From Stutzerimonas balearica DSM 6083 (GTDB lineage: Bacteria > Pseudomonadota > Gammaproteobacteria > Pseudomonadales > Pseudomonadaceae): a stretch of 64,000 bases of DNA. This document shows positions 42,463-51,763 of the stretch, piece by piece. The notes beneath the pieces are model-generated. The model was not told where the DNA came from. It was given only the letters and a program-made list of their open reading frames with translations, and did no database searches. The DNA lies in assembly GCF_000818015.1 (NCBI RefSeq), contig NZ_CP007511.1:1474001-1538000 (forward strand), written 5' to 3'. Within the stretch, counting starts at the first letter, position 1; each line of letters opens with the position of its first letter. Made by a program: the position numbers and the translations under genes.

Positions 42463-44706
42463 ATGGTACAGGTGAGAGCGCTTCAGCCGATCAACACCGA
42501 CGGCAGCATCAATCTGGAAAGTTGGCTCGACCACGTGCTGGGCATGGACCCGGCGCTCGACCGCAGCGCGCTTCGGGAGGCCTGCGAATTCGCCCGCGAT
42601 GCCGAGCAGCAGGCCAATGCGGCACAGAATCTCTGGAGCGAGGGCGCGTCGAGCTACCAGATCGGCCTGGAGATCGCCGAGATCCTCGCCGACCTCAAGC
42701 TCGACCAGGACAGCCTGGTCGCCGCCGTGCTCTATCGCGGCGTACGCGAAGGCAAGATCCAGCTCGCCGACGTGCATTCGCGCTTCGGTCCGGTGGTCGC
42801 CAAGCTGATCGAGGGCGTACTGCGCATGGCGGCGATCAGCGCCAGCCTCAATCCGCGCGAGTCGCTGGTACTGCCACCGCAGACCCAGGTCGAGAACCTG
42901 CGCAAGATGCTGGTGGCGATGGTCGATGATGTGCGCGTCGCGCTGATCAAGCTCGCCGAGCGCACCTGTGCGATCCGTGCGGTGAAGAACGCCAGCGACG
43001 ACAAGCGCCAGCGCGTGGCGCGTGAAGTGTTCGATATCTACGCACCGCTCGCGCACCGCCTCGGCATCGGCCACATCAAATGGGAGCTGGAGGACCTGTC
43101 CTTCCGCTACCTCGAGCCCGAGCAGTACAAGCAGATCGCCACCTTGCTGCACGAGCGTCGGCTCGACCGCGAGCAATACATCGCCAACGTGGTGCAGCAG
43201 CTCAAGGATGAACTGTCGGTGGCCGGCATCAAGGCCGAGATCGACGGCCGCGCCAAGCACATCTACTCGATCTGGCGGAAGATGCAGAAGAAGGGTCTGC
43301 AGTTCAGCCAGATTTACGACGTACGTGCCGTGCGCGTGCTGGTCCCGGAAGTCCGCGATTGCTATACCGCGCTCGGTATCGTGCACACCCTGTGGCGGCA
43401 CATTCCCAAGGAATTCGACGACTACATCGCCAACCCCAAGGAGAACGGCTACCGCTCGTTGCATACCGCGGTGCTTGGCCCCGAGGGCAAGGTGCTGGAG
43501 GTGCAGATCCGCACCCACGCCATGCACGAGGAGGCCGAGCTCGGCGTCTGCGCGCACTGGCGTTACAAGGGCACCGACGTCAATTCCGGCTCCGATCACT
43601 ACGAAGAGAAGATCGCCTGGCTGCGTCAGGTGCTCGAGTGGCACGAGGAACTTGGCGACATTGGCGGCCTGGCCGATCAGTTGCGCGTCGATATCGAGCC
43701 GGACCGCGTCTACGTCTTCACCCCGGACGGTCATGCCATCGATCTGCCCAAGGGCGCCACGCCGCTGGACTTCGCCTACCGGGTGCACACCGAGATCGGC
43801 CACAACTGCCGTGGCGCCAAGGTCAACGGGCGCATCGTGCCGCTCAACTACAGCCTGCAGACCGGCGAGCAGGTCGAGATCATCACCAGCAAGCAGGGCT
43901 CGCCGAGCCGCGACTGGCTGAACCCGAACCTCGGCTACATCACCACGTCGCGCTCGCGGGCGAAGATCGTCCACTGGTTCAAGCTGCAGGCGCGGGATCA
44001 GAACGTCGCGGCCGGCAAGGCATTGCTCGAACGCGAACTCTCGCGTCTCGACCTGCCGCCGGTGGATTACGATCGCCTGGCCGAAAAGACCAACCTGAAA
44101 ACGGCCGAGGACATGTTCGCCGCACTGGGTGCCGGCGACCTGCGCCTGGCGCATCTGGTCAACATGGCCCAGCAATTGGTCGAGCCCGAGCGCGACGAGG
44201 ATCAGCTTGAGCTGATCCCGCGGCGTTCGGCGCCGCACAAGCCGGGCAAGCGCGGCGACGTGCAGATCCAGGGCGTCGGCAACCTCTTGACGCAGATGGC
44301 CGGCTGCTGCCAGCCGCTGCCGGGCGACCCGATCGTCGGCTACATCACGCAGGGGCGTGGGGTGAGCATCCACCGCCAGGACTGCGCCTCGGTGCTGCAG
44401 CTGGCCGGGCGCGAGCCCGAGCGGATCATCCAGGTCAGCTGGGGGCCGGTGCCGGAGAAGACCTATCCGGTGGACATCGTCATCCGCGCCTACGACCGCT
44501 CGGGGCTGTTGCGCGACGTGTCGCAGGTGTTGCTCAACGAGCGCATCAACGTGCTGGCGATGAATACCCGCTCGAACAAGGAAGACAGCACGGCGCAGAT
44601 GACGCTGACCATCGAGATTCCGGGGCTCAATGCGCTGGGCCGGCTGCTCAGTCGCATCTCGCAGCTGCCTAACATCATCGAGGCCAAGCGCCAGCGGGCA
44701 GCGTAA
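42463..44706 (+). CDS. relA: GTP pyrophosphokinase RelA
   Basis: A 747-residue (p)ppGpp synthetase of standard length. The N-terminal HD hydrolase is degenerate: AVLYRGVREG replaces the LHDVIEDT of bifunctional enzymes, so it is synthesis-only. The synthetase domain carries EFDDYIANPKENGYRSLHT. It is followed by TGS (VYVFTPDGHAIDLPKG), a zinc-finger-like region (GCCQPLPGDPIVGY, HRQDC) and a C-terminal ACT/RRM domain. RelA responds to uncharged tRNA on ribosomes during amino-acid starvation. A GAGGGAAGG ribosome site precedes the ATG. It lies in the Pseudomonas rlmD-relA-mazG order. Confidence 0.97.
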   Translation: MVQVRALQPINTDGSINLESWLDHVLGMDPALDRSALREACEFARDAEQQANAAQNLWSEGASSYQIGLEIAEILADLKLDQDSLVAAVLYRGVREGKIQLADVHSRFGPVVAKLIEGVLRMAAISASLNPRESLVLPPQTQVENLRKMLVAMVDDVRVALIKLAERTCAIRAVKNASDDKRQRVAREVFDIYAPLAHRLGIGHIKWELEDLSFRYLEPEQYKQIATLLHERRLDREQYIANVVQQLKDELSVAGIKAEIDGRAKHIYSIWRKMQKKGLQFSQIYDVRAVRVLVPEVRDCYTALGIVHTLWRHIPKEFDDYIANPKENGYRSLHTAVLGPEGKVLEVQIRTHAMHEEAELGVCAHWRYKGTDVNSGSDHYEEKIAWLRQVLEWHEELGDIGGLADQLRVDIEPDRVYVFTPDGHAIDLPKGATPLDFAYRVHTEIGHNCRGAKVNGRIVPLNYSLQTGEQVEIITSKQGSPSRDWLNPNLGYITTSRSRAKIVHWFKLQARDQNVAAGKALLERELSRLDLPPVDYDRLAEKTNLKTAEDMFAALGAGDLRLAHLVNMAQQLVEPERDEDQLELIPRRSAPHKPGKRGDVQIQGVGNLLTQMAGCCQPLPGDPIVGYITQGRGVSIHRQDCASVLQLAGREPERIIQVSWGPVPEKTYPVDIVIRAYDRSGLLRDVSQVLLNERINVLAMNTRSNKEDSTAQMTLTIEIPGLNALGRLLSRISQLPNIIEAKRQRAA

Positions 44707-44739
44707 GACGCAGGGCCGGCGGCGCCGGCCGCGTCACGG

Positions 44740-44762
44740 TGGATGGGTGAAGGCTCATCCAC
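44740..44762. repeat. Palindromic intergenic repeat, copy 1
   Basis: Arms GTGGATG and CATCCAC around a short spacer, between relA and mazG. It is related to the two better-conserved copies near mazG. Confidence 0.6.
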
Positions 44763-44787
44763 TCCCAGTTGGCCTGACATTCGTAGC

Positions 44788-44811
44788 GTGGATGTCGCTT
44801 TTTACATCCAC
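44788..44811. repeat. Palindromic intergenic repeat, copy 2
   Basis: A perfect inverted repeat GTGGATGT / ACATCCAC with an 8-nt spacer, about 40 bp before the mazG start. It shares its arm sequence with copies at 44740-44762 and 45691-45716, so it belongs to an interspersed REP-like family. Confidence 0.75.
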
Positions 44812-44848
44812 CGAAACGCCGCCGCGATAGCCTGGCTTGAGGAATTCT

Positions 44849-45679
44849 ATGTACCAACTCGCCGATCTGCTGCACCTGATGGCCCGCCTGCGCGACCCGC
44901 AGCACGGTTGCCCCTGGGACCTGCAGCAGGATTACGCCAGCATCGTTCCGCATACGCTGGAGGAGGCCTACGAGGTCGCCGACGCCATCGAGCGGCGCGA
45001 TTTCGCACACCTGCCCGGCGAGCTGGGCGACCTGCTGTTCCAGGTGGTCTATTACAGCCAGCTGGCGCGTGAGGAGGGGCGTTTCGACTTCGCCACGGTG
45101 GTCGATGCCATCACTCGCAAGCTGGTGCGCCGGCATCCGCACGTGTTTCCCGATGGCGACCTGTACGGCTCGCCCGAGCTGCCGCGGCTCGACGAGGCGG
45201 CGATCAAACAGCGCTGGGAACAGATCAAGGCCGAAGAACGTGCCGAGCAGGCCGCCGCACCGGAACAGCTTTCCCTGCTCGACGACGTGCCCCACGCGCT
45301 GCCGGCGCTCAGTCGAGCGGCAAAGCTGCAGAAGCGCGCCGCCGGCGTCGGCTTCGACTGGCCGGAAGCGTTGCCGGTGGTCGACAAGCTGCACGAGGAA
45401 CTGAACGAGGTGCTCGAGGCCATGAGCGAGAACGATCCGCAGGCGATCGCCGAGGAGATCGGCGACCTGTTGTTCGTTGTCGTCAACCTCGCACGCCACC
45501 TGAAGGTCGACCCGGAGAACGCCCTGCGCGCGGCCAATGGCAAGTTCGAGCGGCGCTTTCGCTTCATCGAGCAGGCGCTGTGCGACGCCGGGCGCAGCCC
45601 CGAAAGCTGCGATCTCGAGGAGCTCGACGCGCTCTGGGACGCAGCCAAGAAGGCCGAACAGCCGCTTTCTTGCGGCTGA
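44849..45679 (+). CDS. mazG: Nucleoside triphosphate pyrophosphohydrolase MazG
   Basis: A 276-residue protein with two tandem MazG domains. The first contains LRDPQHGCPWDLQQDY and LEEAYEVADAIERRDF, then ELGDLLFQVVYY; the second has KLHEELNEVLEAM and EEIGDLLFVVVNLARHL. These EExxE...ExxD helical motifs bind Mg and hydrolyse non-canonical NTPs. In E. coli MazG also lowers ppGpp, which makes its position after relA notable. The ATG at 44849 follows GAGGA. Palindromic repeats lie on both sides of the gene. Confidence 0.95.
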   Translation: MYQLADLLHLMARLRDPQHGCPWDLQQDYASIVPHTLEEAYEVADAIERRDFAHLPGELGDLLFQVVYYSQLAREEGRFDFATVVDAITRKLVRRHPHVFPDGDLYGSPELPRLDEAAIKQRWEQIKAEERAEQAAAPEQLSLLDDVPHALPALSRAAKLQKRAAGVGFDWPEALPVVDKLHEELNEVLEAMSENDPQAIAEEIGDLLFVVVNLARHLKVDPENALRAANGKFERRFRFIEQALCDAGRSPESCDLEELDALWDAAKKAEQPLSCG

Positions 45680-45690
45680 CGATCCGTGAC

Positions 45691-45716
45691 GGTGGATGTC
45701 GCATTTCACATCCACC
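45691..45716. repeat. Palindromic intergenic repeat, copy 3
   Basis: A perfect inverted repeat GGTGGATGT / ACATCCACC with an 8-nt spacer, 12 bp after the mazG stop. It matches copies 1 and 2 in its arms. Confidence 0.75.
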
Positions 45717-45786
45717 ACAATCCCGGGCTGGATCGCTGAACCGATCCCCCGCGTTCACTTTGATTTCACCACAGACGAGCCGAACC

Positions 45787-46326
45787 ATGAGTCTTTCCCT
45801 TCGCGACCAACTGCTCAAGGCAGGCCTGGTCAATGAAAAGCAGGCCAAGCAGGCCGCCAAGCAGCAGCAGAAGCAGCAGCGCCTGGAGAAGAAGGGCCAG
45901 GTGGAAAAGGACAACAGCCAGCGCGAGGCGGCGCTCAAGGCGCAGGCCGAGAAACAGGCGCGCGATCAGGAACTCAACCGCCAGCAGCAGGAGAAGGCCG
46001 AGCAGAAGGCTCGCGCCGCGCAGGTCAAGCAACTGATCGAGCGCAGCCGCCTGCCCAAGCTCACCACCGACGACTACTACAACTTCGTCGACGACAAGAA
46101 GGTCAAGCGCATCTCGGTCAACAACCTGATGCGTGACAAGCTCTCCAGCGGCTCGCTGGCCATCGTGCGGCATGGCGGTGGCTACGAGATCATCCCGCGT
46201 GAGGCCGCGCTGAAGATCCAGGAGCGCGACCCGCGCCGGGTGGTGCTGCTCAACACCCGTACCGAGGAAGTTGATGCGGACGATCCGTACGCCGCCTATC
46301 AGGTGCCGGACGATCTGATGTGGTGA
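45787..46326 (+). CDS. DUF2058 (YaiL-like) nucleoid-associated or RNA-related protein
   Basis: A 179-residue hydrophilic protein. The first 85 residues are a highly charged, Lys/Gln/Glu-rich coiled coil (EKQAKQAAKQQQKQQRLEKK). The C-terminal part (about 95-179; LTTDDYYNFVDDKKVKRISV, VRHGGGYEIIPREAALKIQE) is the conserved DUF2058 domain. Members are found across gammaproteobacteria and have no firmly known function. The ATG at 45787 opens the family-typical MSLSLRDQLLKAGLVNEKQA. It is separated from mazG by a palindromic repeat. Confidence 0.9.
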   Translation: MSLSLRDQLLKAGLVNEKQAKQAAKQQQKQQRLEKKGQVEKDNSQREAALKAQAEKQARDQELNRQQQEKAEQKARAAQVKQLIERSRLPKLTTDDYYNFVDDKKVKRISVNNLMRDKLSSGSLAIVRHGGGYEIIPREAALKIQERDPRRVVLLNTRTEEVDADDPYAAYQVPDDLMW

Positions 46327-46421
46327 GGCCGCGCCGACGGAAGGGCGGATAGAAAAGCGCTGCGCCGCCCTCTACTGGAGGACCGCCAGCCAACCGGGTG
46401 GCAGACGTGGAGGGAGAGCCG

Positions 46422-46574
46422 ATGTCAGCGCAACCAACCATCAACGACCGGGACCTGCAGTGGCGCGCCGCCGGCGTGCCGGGCGATCCCGAAGAACCCG
46501 GCGTGCCGGACCTGCCGCAGGAACCGGGCGAACCGACGGTGCCCGATCAGCCGCCACCGGCGCCGGTGGCCTGA
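46422..46574 (+). CDS. Small Pro/Glu-rich protein (50 residues)
   Basis: A 50-residue open frame with a GGAGGGAG ribosome site close to the ATG. The sequence starts MSAQPTINDRDLQWRAAGVP and then carries repeated acidic-proline units (PGDPEEPGVPD, LPQEPGEPTVPD) before a Pro-rich end. There is no signal peptide or hydrophobic segment, so it is probably disordered and cytosolic. A hairpin follows the stop. No family was recognised; the strong ribosome site and regular repeats favour a real gene. Confidence 0.55.
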   Translation: MSAQPTINDRDLQWRAAGVPGDPEEPGVPDLPQEPGEPTVPDQPPPAPVA

Positions 46575-46580
46575 CCTGGC

Positions 46581-46602
46581 GGCGTCGCGCTCAAGCGACG
46601 CC
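46581..46602. terminator. Hairpin between convergent genes
   Basis: Perfect 8-bp arms (GGCGTCGC / GCGACGCC) with a 6-nt loop, just past the stop of the 50-residue gene and before the end of the convergent esterase-like gene. The downstream T-tract is weak. Confidence 0.5.
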
Positions 46603-46646
46603 TTGACGGCCTGCCAGCACGGCCCGCCGTACGCGGGCCGGTGCGG

Positions 46647-47984
46647 TCATTCGGCAAACGGATAGGTGTCGGGCAGCGCCTGCAGGTCCGGCTGCTGCGG
46701 GCCGATCGGCACGACCGGCGCGGTTTTCTCGAACCACACCAGGGCATCGAACTGCTCGGCGAGCACTGCGCGAAAGTAATGGCTCTGGCGTTCGGTCTGC
46801 GGCCGGTAGATGACGCCGATGGCGCGCTCCAGGCGGGGCTGCGCCAGCTGCTCGCGTAGCGTATGGCTACCCGGGCCACGCCAGTCGGTCAGCGACGCCG
46901 GCAGCCCGCAGCGCTGGAACAGCTGCTCCCAACTGTCCGGGCGCGACGGCAGCACGTCCTTGATGCGCATCGCTTCGTCCCAGTTGTCGGCCGCCGCCAC
47001 CTGCCCATGGTCGGTGGCCATGCCGATCAGCACCGCGTCCCGGCCGAAGGCCGTGCGGCACAGCTCGCCGATGTTGAATTCGCCATCCCAGCCCATCGAG
47101 GTCGCCGCGGCATTGCCGATGTGCGAGTTGTGGGCCCAGACCACCGCCTTGGCGGTCGCCCCGCGATGCGCCAGCAGCGCGCGCAGGGTGTCGAACATAT
47201 GCCTGTCGCGCAGGTTCCAGGATTCGCTCGAACGCCGGTACATGGCGCGGTAGTACTGCTCGGCTGCGCGCACGACGTGCGCGTTGCGTTCGGCATCGAA
47301 GAAACGCTCGCCGTCGCGCGCGCTGTAGGTCAAACGCTGTTCGAGCAGGCGGCTCAGCTGCTCGACCACGGCGTTCTCGCAAGAGGGCTCGCCGAGCATC
47401 ACGTTGTGGCCGTAGCCGGCCGGCTCGTCCTGCCAGGGCGTCAGGCACCCGTAGCGGCGCCGGGCTTCGTCGGCGGCGTCCGGGTCGATCTGGTCCAGAT
47501 AGCGCAACACCTGCTCGATGGAGCTGCCCAGGCTGTACACGTCCAGCCCGCGGAACTCCACGCGCTCGGCCGGGGGCAGGGCGTCGTTGTGCCCGCGTAG
47601 CCAGGCGGCGAAGTCGGCCACTTCGCGGTTGCGCCACATCCAGGTGGGAAAGCGCTTGAAGGCCTCGTCGATCCAGGTCGCCGGTTGGCCATGGCGGACG
47701 TTGGCGTCGATTTGCGCCGCATCCGGCCAGTCCGCTTCCGCGGCAATGATGTTGAATCCGTGCCGCTCGATCAGCCGCCGGGTGATCGCCGCCCGAGCGC
47801 GGTAGAACTCGCTGGTGCCATGGCTGGCCTCGCCGATGAGGACCACGCGGGCGTCGGCGAAGCGCTCGAAGGCGTCGGCAAAGTGGGCGTCTTCCGGGGC
47901 TGGCAGGGCGATGGCGTGACGCCGGAGGCAGTCGACGATCTGGTCTTCGGAAGGGGGTATGGCGCCTGAGCTGACGAGGGACAT
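46647..47984 (-). CDS. Erythromycin esterase-like protein
   Basis: A 445-residue protein of the Ere/EreA-like hydrolase family. The ATG at 47984 is taken over an earlier one. Characteristic blocks are GEASHGTSEFYRARAAITRR, AAEADWPDAAQIDANVRHG, FRGLDVYSLGSSIEQVL and a C-terminal AVVWAHNSHIGNAAATSMGW, which supply the His and Glu residues of the active site. Family members include macrolide esterases, but most chromosomal copies in Pseudomonas have unknown substrates and no proven resistance role. No resistance-gene context or mobility signs are present. Confidence 0.85.
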   Translation of the reverse strand: MSLVSSGAIPPSEDQIVDCLRRHAIALPAPEDAHFADAFERFADARVVLIGEASHGTSEFYRARAAITRRLIERHGFNIIAAEADWPDAAQIDANVRHGQPATWIDEAFKRFPTWMWRNREVADFAAWLRGHNDALPPAERVEFRGLDVYSLGSSIEQVLRYLDQIDPDAADEARRRYGCLTPWQDEPAGYGHNVMLGEPSCENAVVEQLSRLLEQRLTYSARDGERFFDAERNAHVVRAAEQYYRAMYRRSSESWNLRDRHMFDTLRALLAHRGATAKAVVWAHNSHIGNAAATSMGWDGEFNIGELCRTAFGRDAVLIGMATDHGQVAAADNWDEAMRIKDVLPSRPDSWEQLFQRCGLPASLTDWRGPGSHTLREQLAQPRLERAIGVIYRPQTERQSHYFRAVLAEQFDALVWFEKTAPVVPIGPQQPDLQALPDTYPFAE

Positions 47985-48167
47985 GTCGGTTGCTCCTGTG
48001 GCGAACAGTGCTATGGATGACAGGGTAGTCCGCGCGACCGTTCGTGCCACTCGACAGAAGGCAGTCGTCGGGCACCGACAGAACTGAAAGACTCGGGGCC
48101 GTCTCTAACTGTGCAGGAGGGCGCGCCAGAGCGGTTCGCACGCCACGCATAACGACGAGGGGCAGAC

Positions 48168-48398
48168 ATGACGACTTGGATCATCACCTACAGCAAAGAC
48201 GGCAACACGGCAGTGCTGCGAACCGATTCCGAGCATCAGCCAGACATCGATGAGGCGGTCGAGCTGGTTACCCGCAAGGCGGAGCGCGAGTACGAAGCCG
48301 ACCTCAATCACGAACACGATGCCGATCTCGACGATACCCCGGCCACGCGCCTGGCCGAACGTTACGGCATCACCATCACCGGCATCGCCCAGGCCTAG
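48168..48398 (+). CDS. Small acidic hypothetical protein (76 residues)
   Basis: A 76-residue protein with a GAGGGG ribosome site. It begins MTTWIITYSKDGNTAVLRTD and is rich in Asp/Glu (YEADLNHEHDADLDDTP), ending with [15 protein letters not shown]. No known domain was recognised and there is no membrane segment. The regular beta-strand-like start and the good ribosome site support a real gene. The last 4 bp overlap the 3' end of the convergent pdeM gene. Confidence 0.6.
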   Translation: MTTWIITYSKDGNTAVLRTDSEHQPDIDEAVELVTRKAEREYEADLNHEHDADLDDTPATRLAERYGITITGIAQA

Positions 48399-49048
48399 AG
48401 CGGCCAGACTTCCCCATCCCCGACCAGAAACAGACGCCGGCCTGGCCCGGCGTCGATTTCGGCTGCGCCGGTGAAATCGCCAAAGGCGGGCAGCAGGCTG
48501 ACCCGTTCGCCGAGGCAGAAGCACGGCAGGCGCAGGCTCTGCCGGCCGCGCCCGCGCAGGCGGTAGGCCGGGTGCAGGTGGCCGGCGAGCACATGGTGCG
48601 TCGGGTGTGGTTCGGGCTCATGCTGCAGGGCGAACGGGCCCAGCAGCAGGGGCTCGCCAACGACTTCGATGCCCAGCTCGGGCGGCGGGTCGCCGGCGCG
48701 TCGATCATGGTTGCCGCGAATCAGCGTCAGCCGGAGCCCGGCGTGCCGATGACGCCAGGCCGCAAGCTGCGCCAGGGTCGCTGGCGCATGGGATTCGGGC
48801 GCGTGGAGAAAGTCGCCGAGAAAGATCAACCGTCTGGCGGGATAGCGTGCGAGCAGGGCGTCGAGTCGCGCCAGATTGGTCTCGGTGGTGCCGCTCGGGA
48901 CTGGCTGGCCGAGCCGGCGGTAGGCGGCGGCCTTGCCGAAATGGATGTCGGCGATCAGCAGCGCCTGCGGTTCCGGCCAATAGAGTGCCTTGTCGGCAAG
49001 CAACCAGAGTTCGGTGGCACAAAGGTCGATGGCGAGGTGCGCAGTCAC
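48395..49048 (-). CDS. pdeM: Ligase-associated metallophosphoesterase PdeM
   Basis: A 217-residue calcineurin-type phosphoesterase. Metal-binding motifs are in order: LIADIHFGK (D34, H36), [23 protein letters not shown] and [14 protein letters not shown]. The GTG start at 49048 overlaps the stop of the upstream helicase (GTGA), so the two genes are translationally coupled. The family occurs with Lhr-type helicases and ATP-dependent ligases in a ligase-associated DNA damage response set; the characterised activity is metal-dependent phosphodiesterase/nuclease. It is the fourth gene of this operon here. Confidence 0.9.
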   Translation of the reverse strand: MTAHLAIDLCATELWLLADKALYWPEPQALLIADIHFGKAAAYRRLGQPVPSGTTETNLARLDALLARYPARRLIFLGDFLHAPESHAPATLAQLAAWRHRHAGLRLTLIRGNHDRRAGDPPPELGIEVVGEPLLLGPFALQHEPEPHPTHHVLAGHLHPAYRLRGRGRQSLRLPCFCLGERVSLLPAFGDFTGAAEIDAGPGRRLFLVGDGEVWPL

Positions 49049-51645
49049 GGGCTTGGGCTGAGTCCTGGGGGCTTCTTCTTCTGTCGCGGGCGGCCGTCCT
49101 TGCCTGTTCGCGGCCGTCGAGGGCGCGGCGTCTCGCGTTCGACGGCCGGCACCGCGGCGGGCTCGGGCTGGTAACCACCCGGGCCGGCCGCCTTGTCCAG
49201 TTCGGCGACCATGCGGCGGATGCGGTCGGCGAGTTTCTCCGAACTCAGGCTTTCGCGGAAGCGTTCGACCAGCAACGGGAAGGCCAGCGGCGTCGGGCGC
49301 CTGACCTGACGCAGATCGAGCCGGCGTTGCTGCAGCCGTTCGAGCGTCTGGCGCAGGCGGTCGAGTTCGAGCTCCTGACGCAGCACTTCCTCCTGGGCCT
49401 GGCTGAGCAGCAGGTTGCCAGGGTCGTACTGGCGAAACACATCGAAGAACAACCCGCTGGAAGCCTGCAGCTGGCGTGCGCTCTTCTGCGCGCCGGGGTA
49501 ACCGGAAAACACCAGCCCGGCGATTCGGGCGATCTCGCGAAAGCGCCTGCGCGCCAGCTCGCCGGCGTTGAGGCTGGCGAGCACGTCGTGCAGCAGCCTC
49601 TCGGTGTGGAACAGGCCGCTGCCGAGCGCGCCCGGCCAGTCCACCTCGGTAGGGGCCAACAGCTCCAGGCCGTAATCGTTCACGGCGATGGAAAAACTCA
49701 CCGGCTGGCGCTGGCCCATGCGCCAGGCCAGCAGGCTGGCGAGGCCCAGATGCACATGGCGGCCGGCGAAGGGATAGAGGAAAAGGTGCCAGCCTTCGCG
49801 TGATTTCAGTACTTCGGCGAGGAGCGTCGTTTCGCCCGGCAGCGCCGACCAGGCCTGCTGCACCGCGAGCAGCGGCTGCACCAACTGCATCTCGGGACTG
49901 GCGAAGCGGCGGTGCGCGGCGGCGCTGAGCTGCTCGACCACTGCGTCGGCCAGCTCGCTGGAGAGTGGCATGCGCCCGCCGTTCCAGCGTGGTACGGCGG
50001 CCTTGCGGCCACTGGCGCGGTTGACGTAGACGGTCATGTTCTCCACGCGCACCAGCTCCAGCAGACGCCCGGCGAAGAGGAAGCAGTCGCCGGGGCGCAG
50101 GCGGGCGATGAAGCCTTCCTCGACCGAGCCCAGAGAACGACCGCCGCCGCCCTTGGCCCAGAACTTCACCGTCAGGCTGGCATCGCTGACGATGGTGCCG
50201 ATGCTCATGCGATGGCGCAGTGCGACGCGCCGGCTGGGCACTTTCCACAGCCCCGAGTCATCCGGTTCGACGCGCTGGTAGTCGGGATAGGCGGTCAGCG
50301 ATTCGCCGCCGTGGCGCACAAAGGCCAGCGCCCATTGCCAGTGCGCGGCCGGCAGTTGGCGGTAGGACCAGGCCTGACGCACCTCGGCGAGCAGTGCATC
50401 CGGGTGAAAGCCGCCGGCCAGCGCCATGCTCACCAGGTGCTGCACCAGCACGTCGAGCGGCTGGTGCGGGGCCTCGCGCGCCTCGATACGCCGCTCGGCC
50501 ACGGCGCGTTGCGCGGCGGCGGCCTCGACCACTTCCAGGCTGTGGGTTGGGACCAGTGTCACCCGCGAGGTGCGCCCCGGCGCGTGGCCGGAACGGCCGG
50601 CGCGCTGCAGCAGGCGCGCCACGCCCTTGGGTGAGCCGATCTGCAGCACCCGCTCGACCGGGAGGAAATCCACCCCGAGATCCAAGCTCGAGGTGCAGAC
50701 CACAACCTTGAGCCGACCTTCCTTGAGCCCGAATTCGACCCAGTCGCGCACTTCACGGGCCAGCGAGCCGTGATGCAGGGCGATCAGCCCGGCCCAGTCC
50801 GGCCGCGCATCGAGCAACGCCTGGTACCAGAGCTCGGCCTGCGAGCGGGTGTTGGTGAAGACCAGCGAGGTGGCGGCGCCGTCCAGCTCGGCGACCACCT
50901 GCGGCAGCATGCGCAGGCCCAGGTGCCCGGCCCAGGGGAAACGCTCGATGCTTTCGGGCAGCAGCGAGTCGATCGTCAGCGGCTTGTCCACGCGCCCCTC
51001 GACCAGCCGGCCGCCGCCGGGATGCAGCAGGACTTCCAGCGCGTGCGGCAGGTTGCCGAGGGTGGCCGACAGCCCCCAGACGACCAGCTCCGGCTGCCAC
51101 TGACGCAGGCGGGCAAGCGCCAGTTGCAGCTGCACGCCGCGCTTGTTGCCGAGCAGCTCATGCCACTCGTCGACGACCACCATGCGCAGCCCGGCGAACG
51201 CCTGTCGGGCGTCGGCGCGGGTCAGCAGCAGGGTCAGGCTTTCCGGTGTGGTGACCAGCGCGCTGGGCAGGCGTCGGCCCTGGCGTGCCCGCTCGGCGCT
51301 GTCGGTATCACCGGTGCGCAGGCCGACGCTCCAGGCGATGCCAAGCCGCTCCAGCGGCGCCTCCAGGGCGCGAGCCGTGTCGGCGGCCAGCGCCCGCATC
51401 GGGGTGATCCAGAGCACGGTCAGCGGCGCCGGCTTGCCCGCCGTGCTGGCGGCAGGTGCCTTCGCCGCGAAGCGGTTCAGCGCACCGAGCCAGACGGCGT
51501 AGGTCTTGCCCGAACCGGTGGTGGCGTGGAGCAGCCCGGATTCCCCATCGGCTATCGCTTGCCAGACCTCACGCTGGAAGGCGAACGGCCGCCAGCCGCG
51601 ACCGGCGAACCATTGCTCGCTCAACAGCCCGGTGGCGTCAGTCAT
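49045..51645 (-). CDS. lhr: Ligase-associated Lhr-Core DEXH helicase
   Basis: An 866-residue superfamily 2 helicase. Walker A is ATTGSGKT (41-48), Walker B is DEWH (159-162) and motif VI is [13 protein letters not shown] winged-helix and beta-barrel core follows ([18 protein letters not shown]), and the C-terminal tail is basic ([20 protein letters not shown]). This is the short Lhr-Core type, a 3'-5' helicase on RNA:DNA hybrids and DNA in characterised bacterial members. It lies between the ATP-dependent ligase (118 bp upstream) and pdeM (4-bp overlap), the standard ligase-associated arrangement. Confidence 0.93.
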   Translation of the reverse strand: MTDATGLLSEQWFAGRGWRPFAFQREVWQAIADGESGLLHATTGSGKTYAVWLGALNRFAAKAPAASTAGKPAPLTVLWITPMRALAADTARALEAPLERLGIAWSVGLRTGDTDSAERARQGRRLPSALVTTPESLTLLLTRADARQAFAGLRMVVVDEWHELLGNKRGVQLQLALARLRQWQPELVVWGLSATLGNLPHALEVLLHPGGGRLVEGRVDKPLTIDSLLPESIERFPWAGHLGLRMLPQVVAELDGAATSLVFTNTRSQAELWYQALLDARPDWAGLIALHHGSLAREVRDWVEFGLKEGRLKVVVCTSSLDLGVDFLPVERVLQIGSPKGVARLLQRAGRSGHAPGRTSRVTLVPTHSLEVVEAAAAQRAVAERRIEAREAPHQPLDVLVQHLVSMALAGGFHPDALLAEVRQAWSYRQLPAAHWQWALAFVRHGGESLTAYPDYQRVEPDDSGLWKVPSRRVALRHRMSIGTIVSDASLTVKFWAKGGGGRSLGSVEEGFIARLRPGDCFLFAGRLLELVRVENMTVYVNRASGRKAAVPRWNGGRMPLSSELADAVVEQLSAAAHRRFASPEMQLVQPLLAVQQAWSALPGETTLLAEVLKSREGWHLFLYPFAGRHVHLGLASLLAWRMGQRQPVSFSIAVNDYGLELLAPTEVDWPGALGSGLFHTERLLHDVLASLNAGELARRRFREIARIAGLVFSGYPGAQKSARQLQASSGLFFDVFRQYDPGNLLLSQAQEEVLRQELELDRLRQTLERLQQRRLDLRQVRRPTPLAFPLLVERFRESLSSEKLADRIRRMVAELDKAAGPGGYQPEPAAVPAVERETPRPRRPRTGKDGRPRQKKKPPGLSPSP

Positions 51646-51763
51646 GGGGCGTGCCGTGCCGGTTCGCAGTCGAGACCGCTCTCGCGCACGAGTGGGGCAA
51701 TTCCCGTGGGAGAGGCCTTGGCCTCGCGGTCGATAGCCGGGGCGGGGTGGCAGGGCCGGGCGA

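Noticed and set aside
46647..47984. An acquired macrolide-resistance gene
   Set aside because: The family includes esterases, but the gene has native composition, no mobile-element context, and most chromosomal homologues have no shown resistance role.
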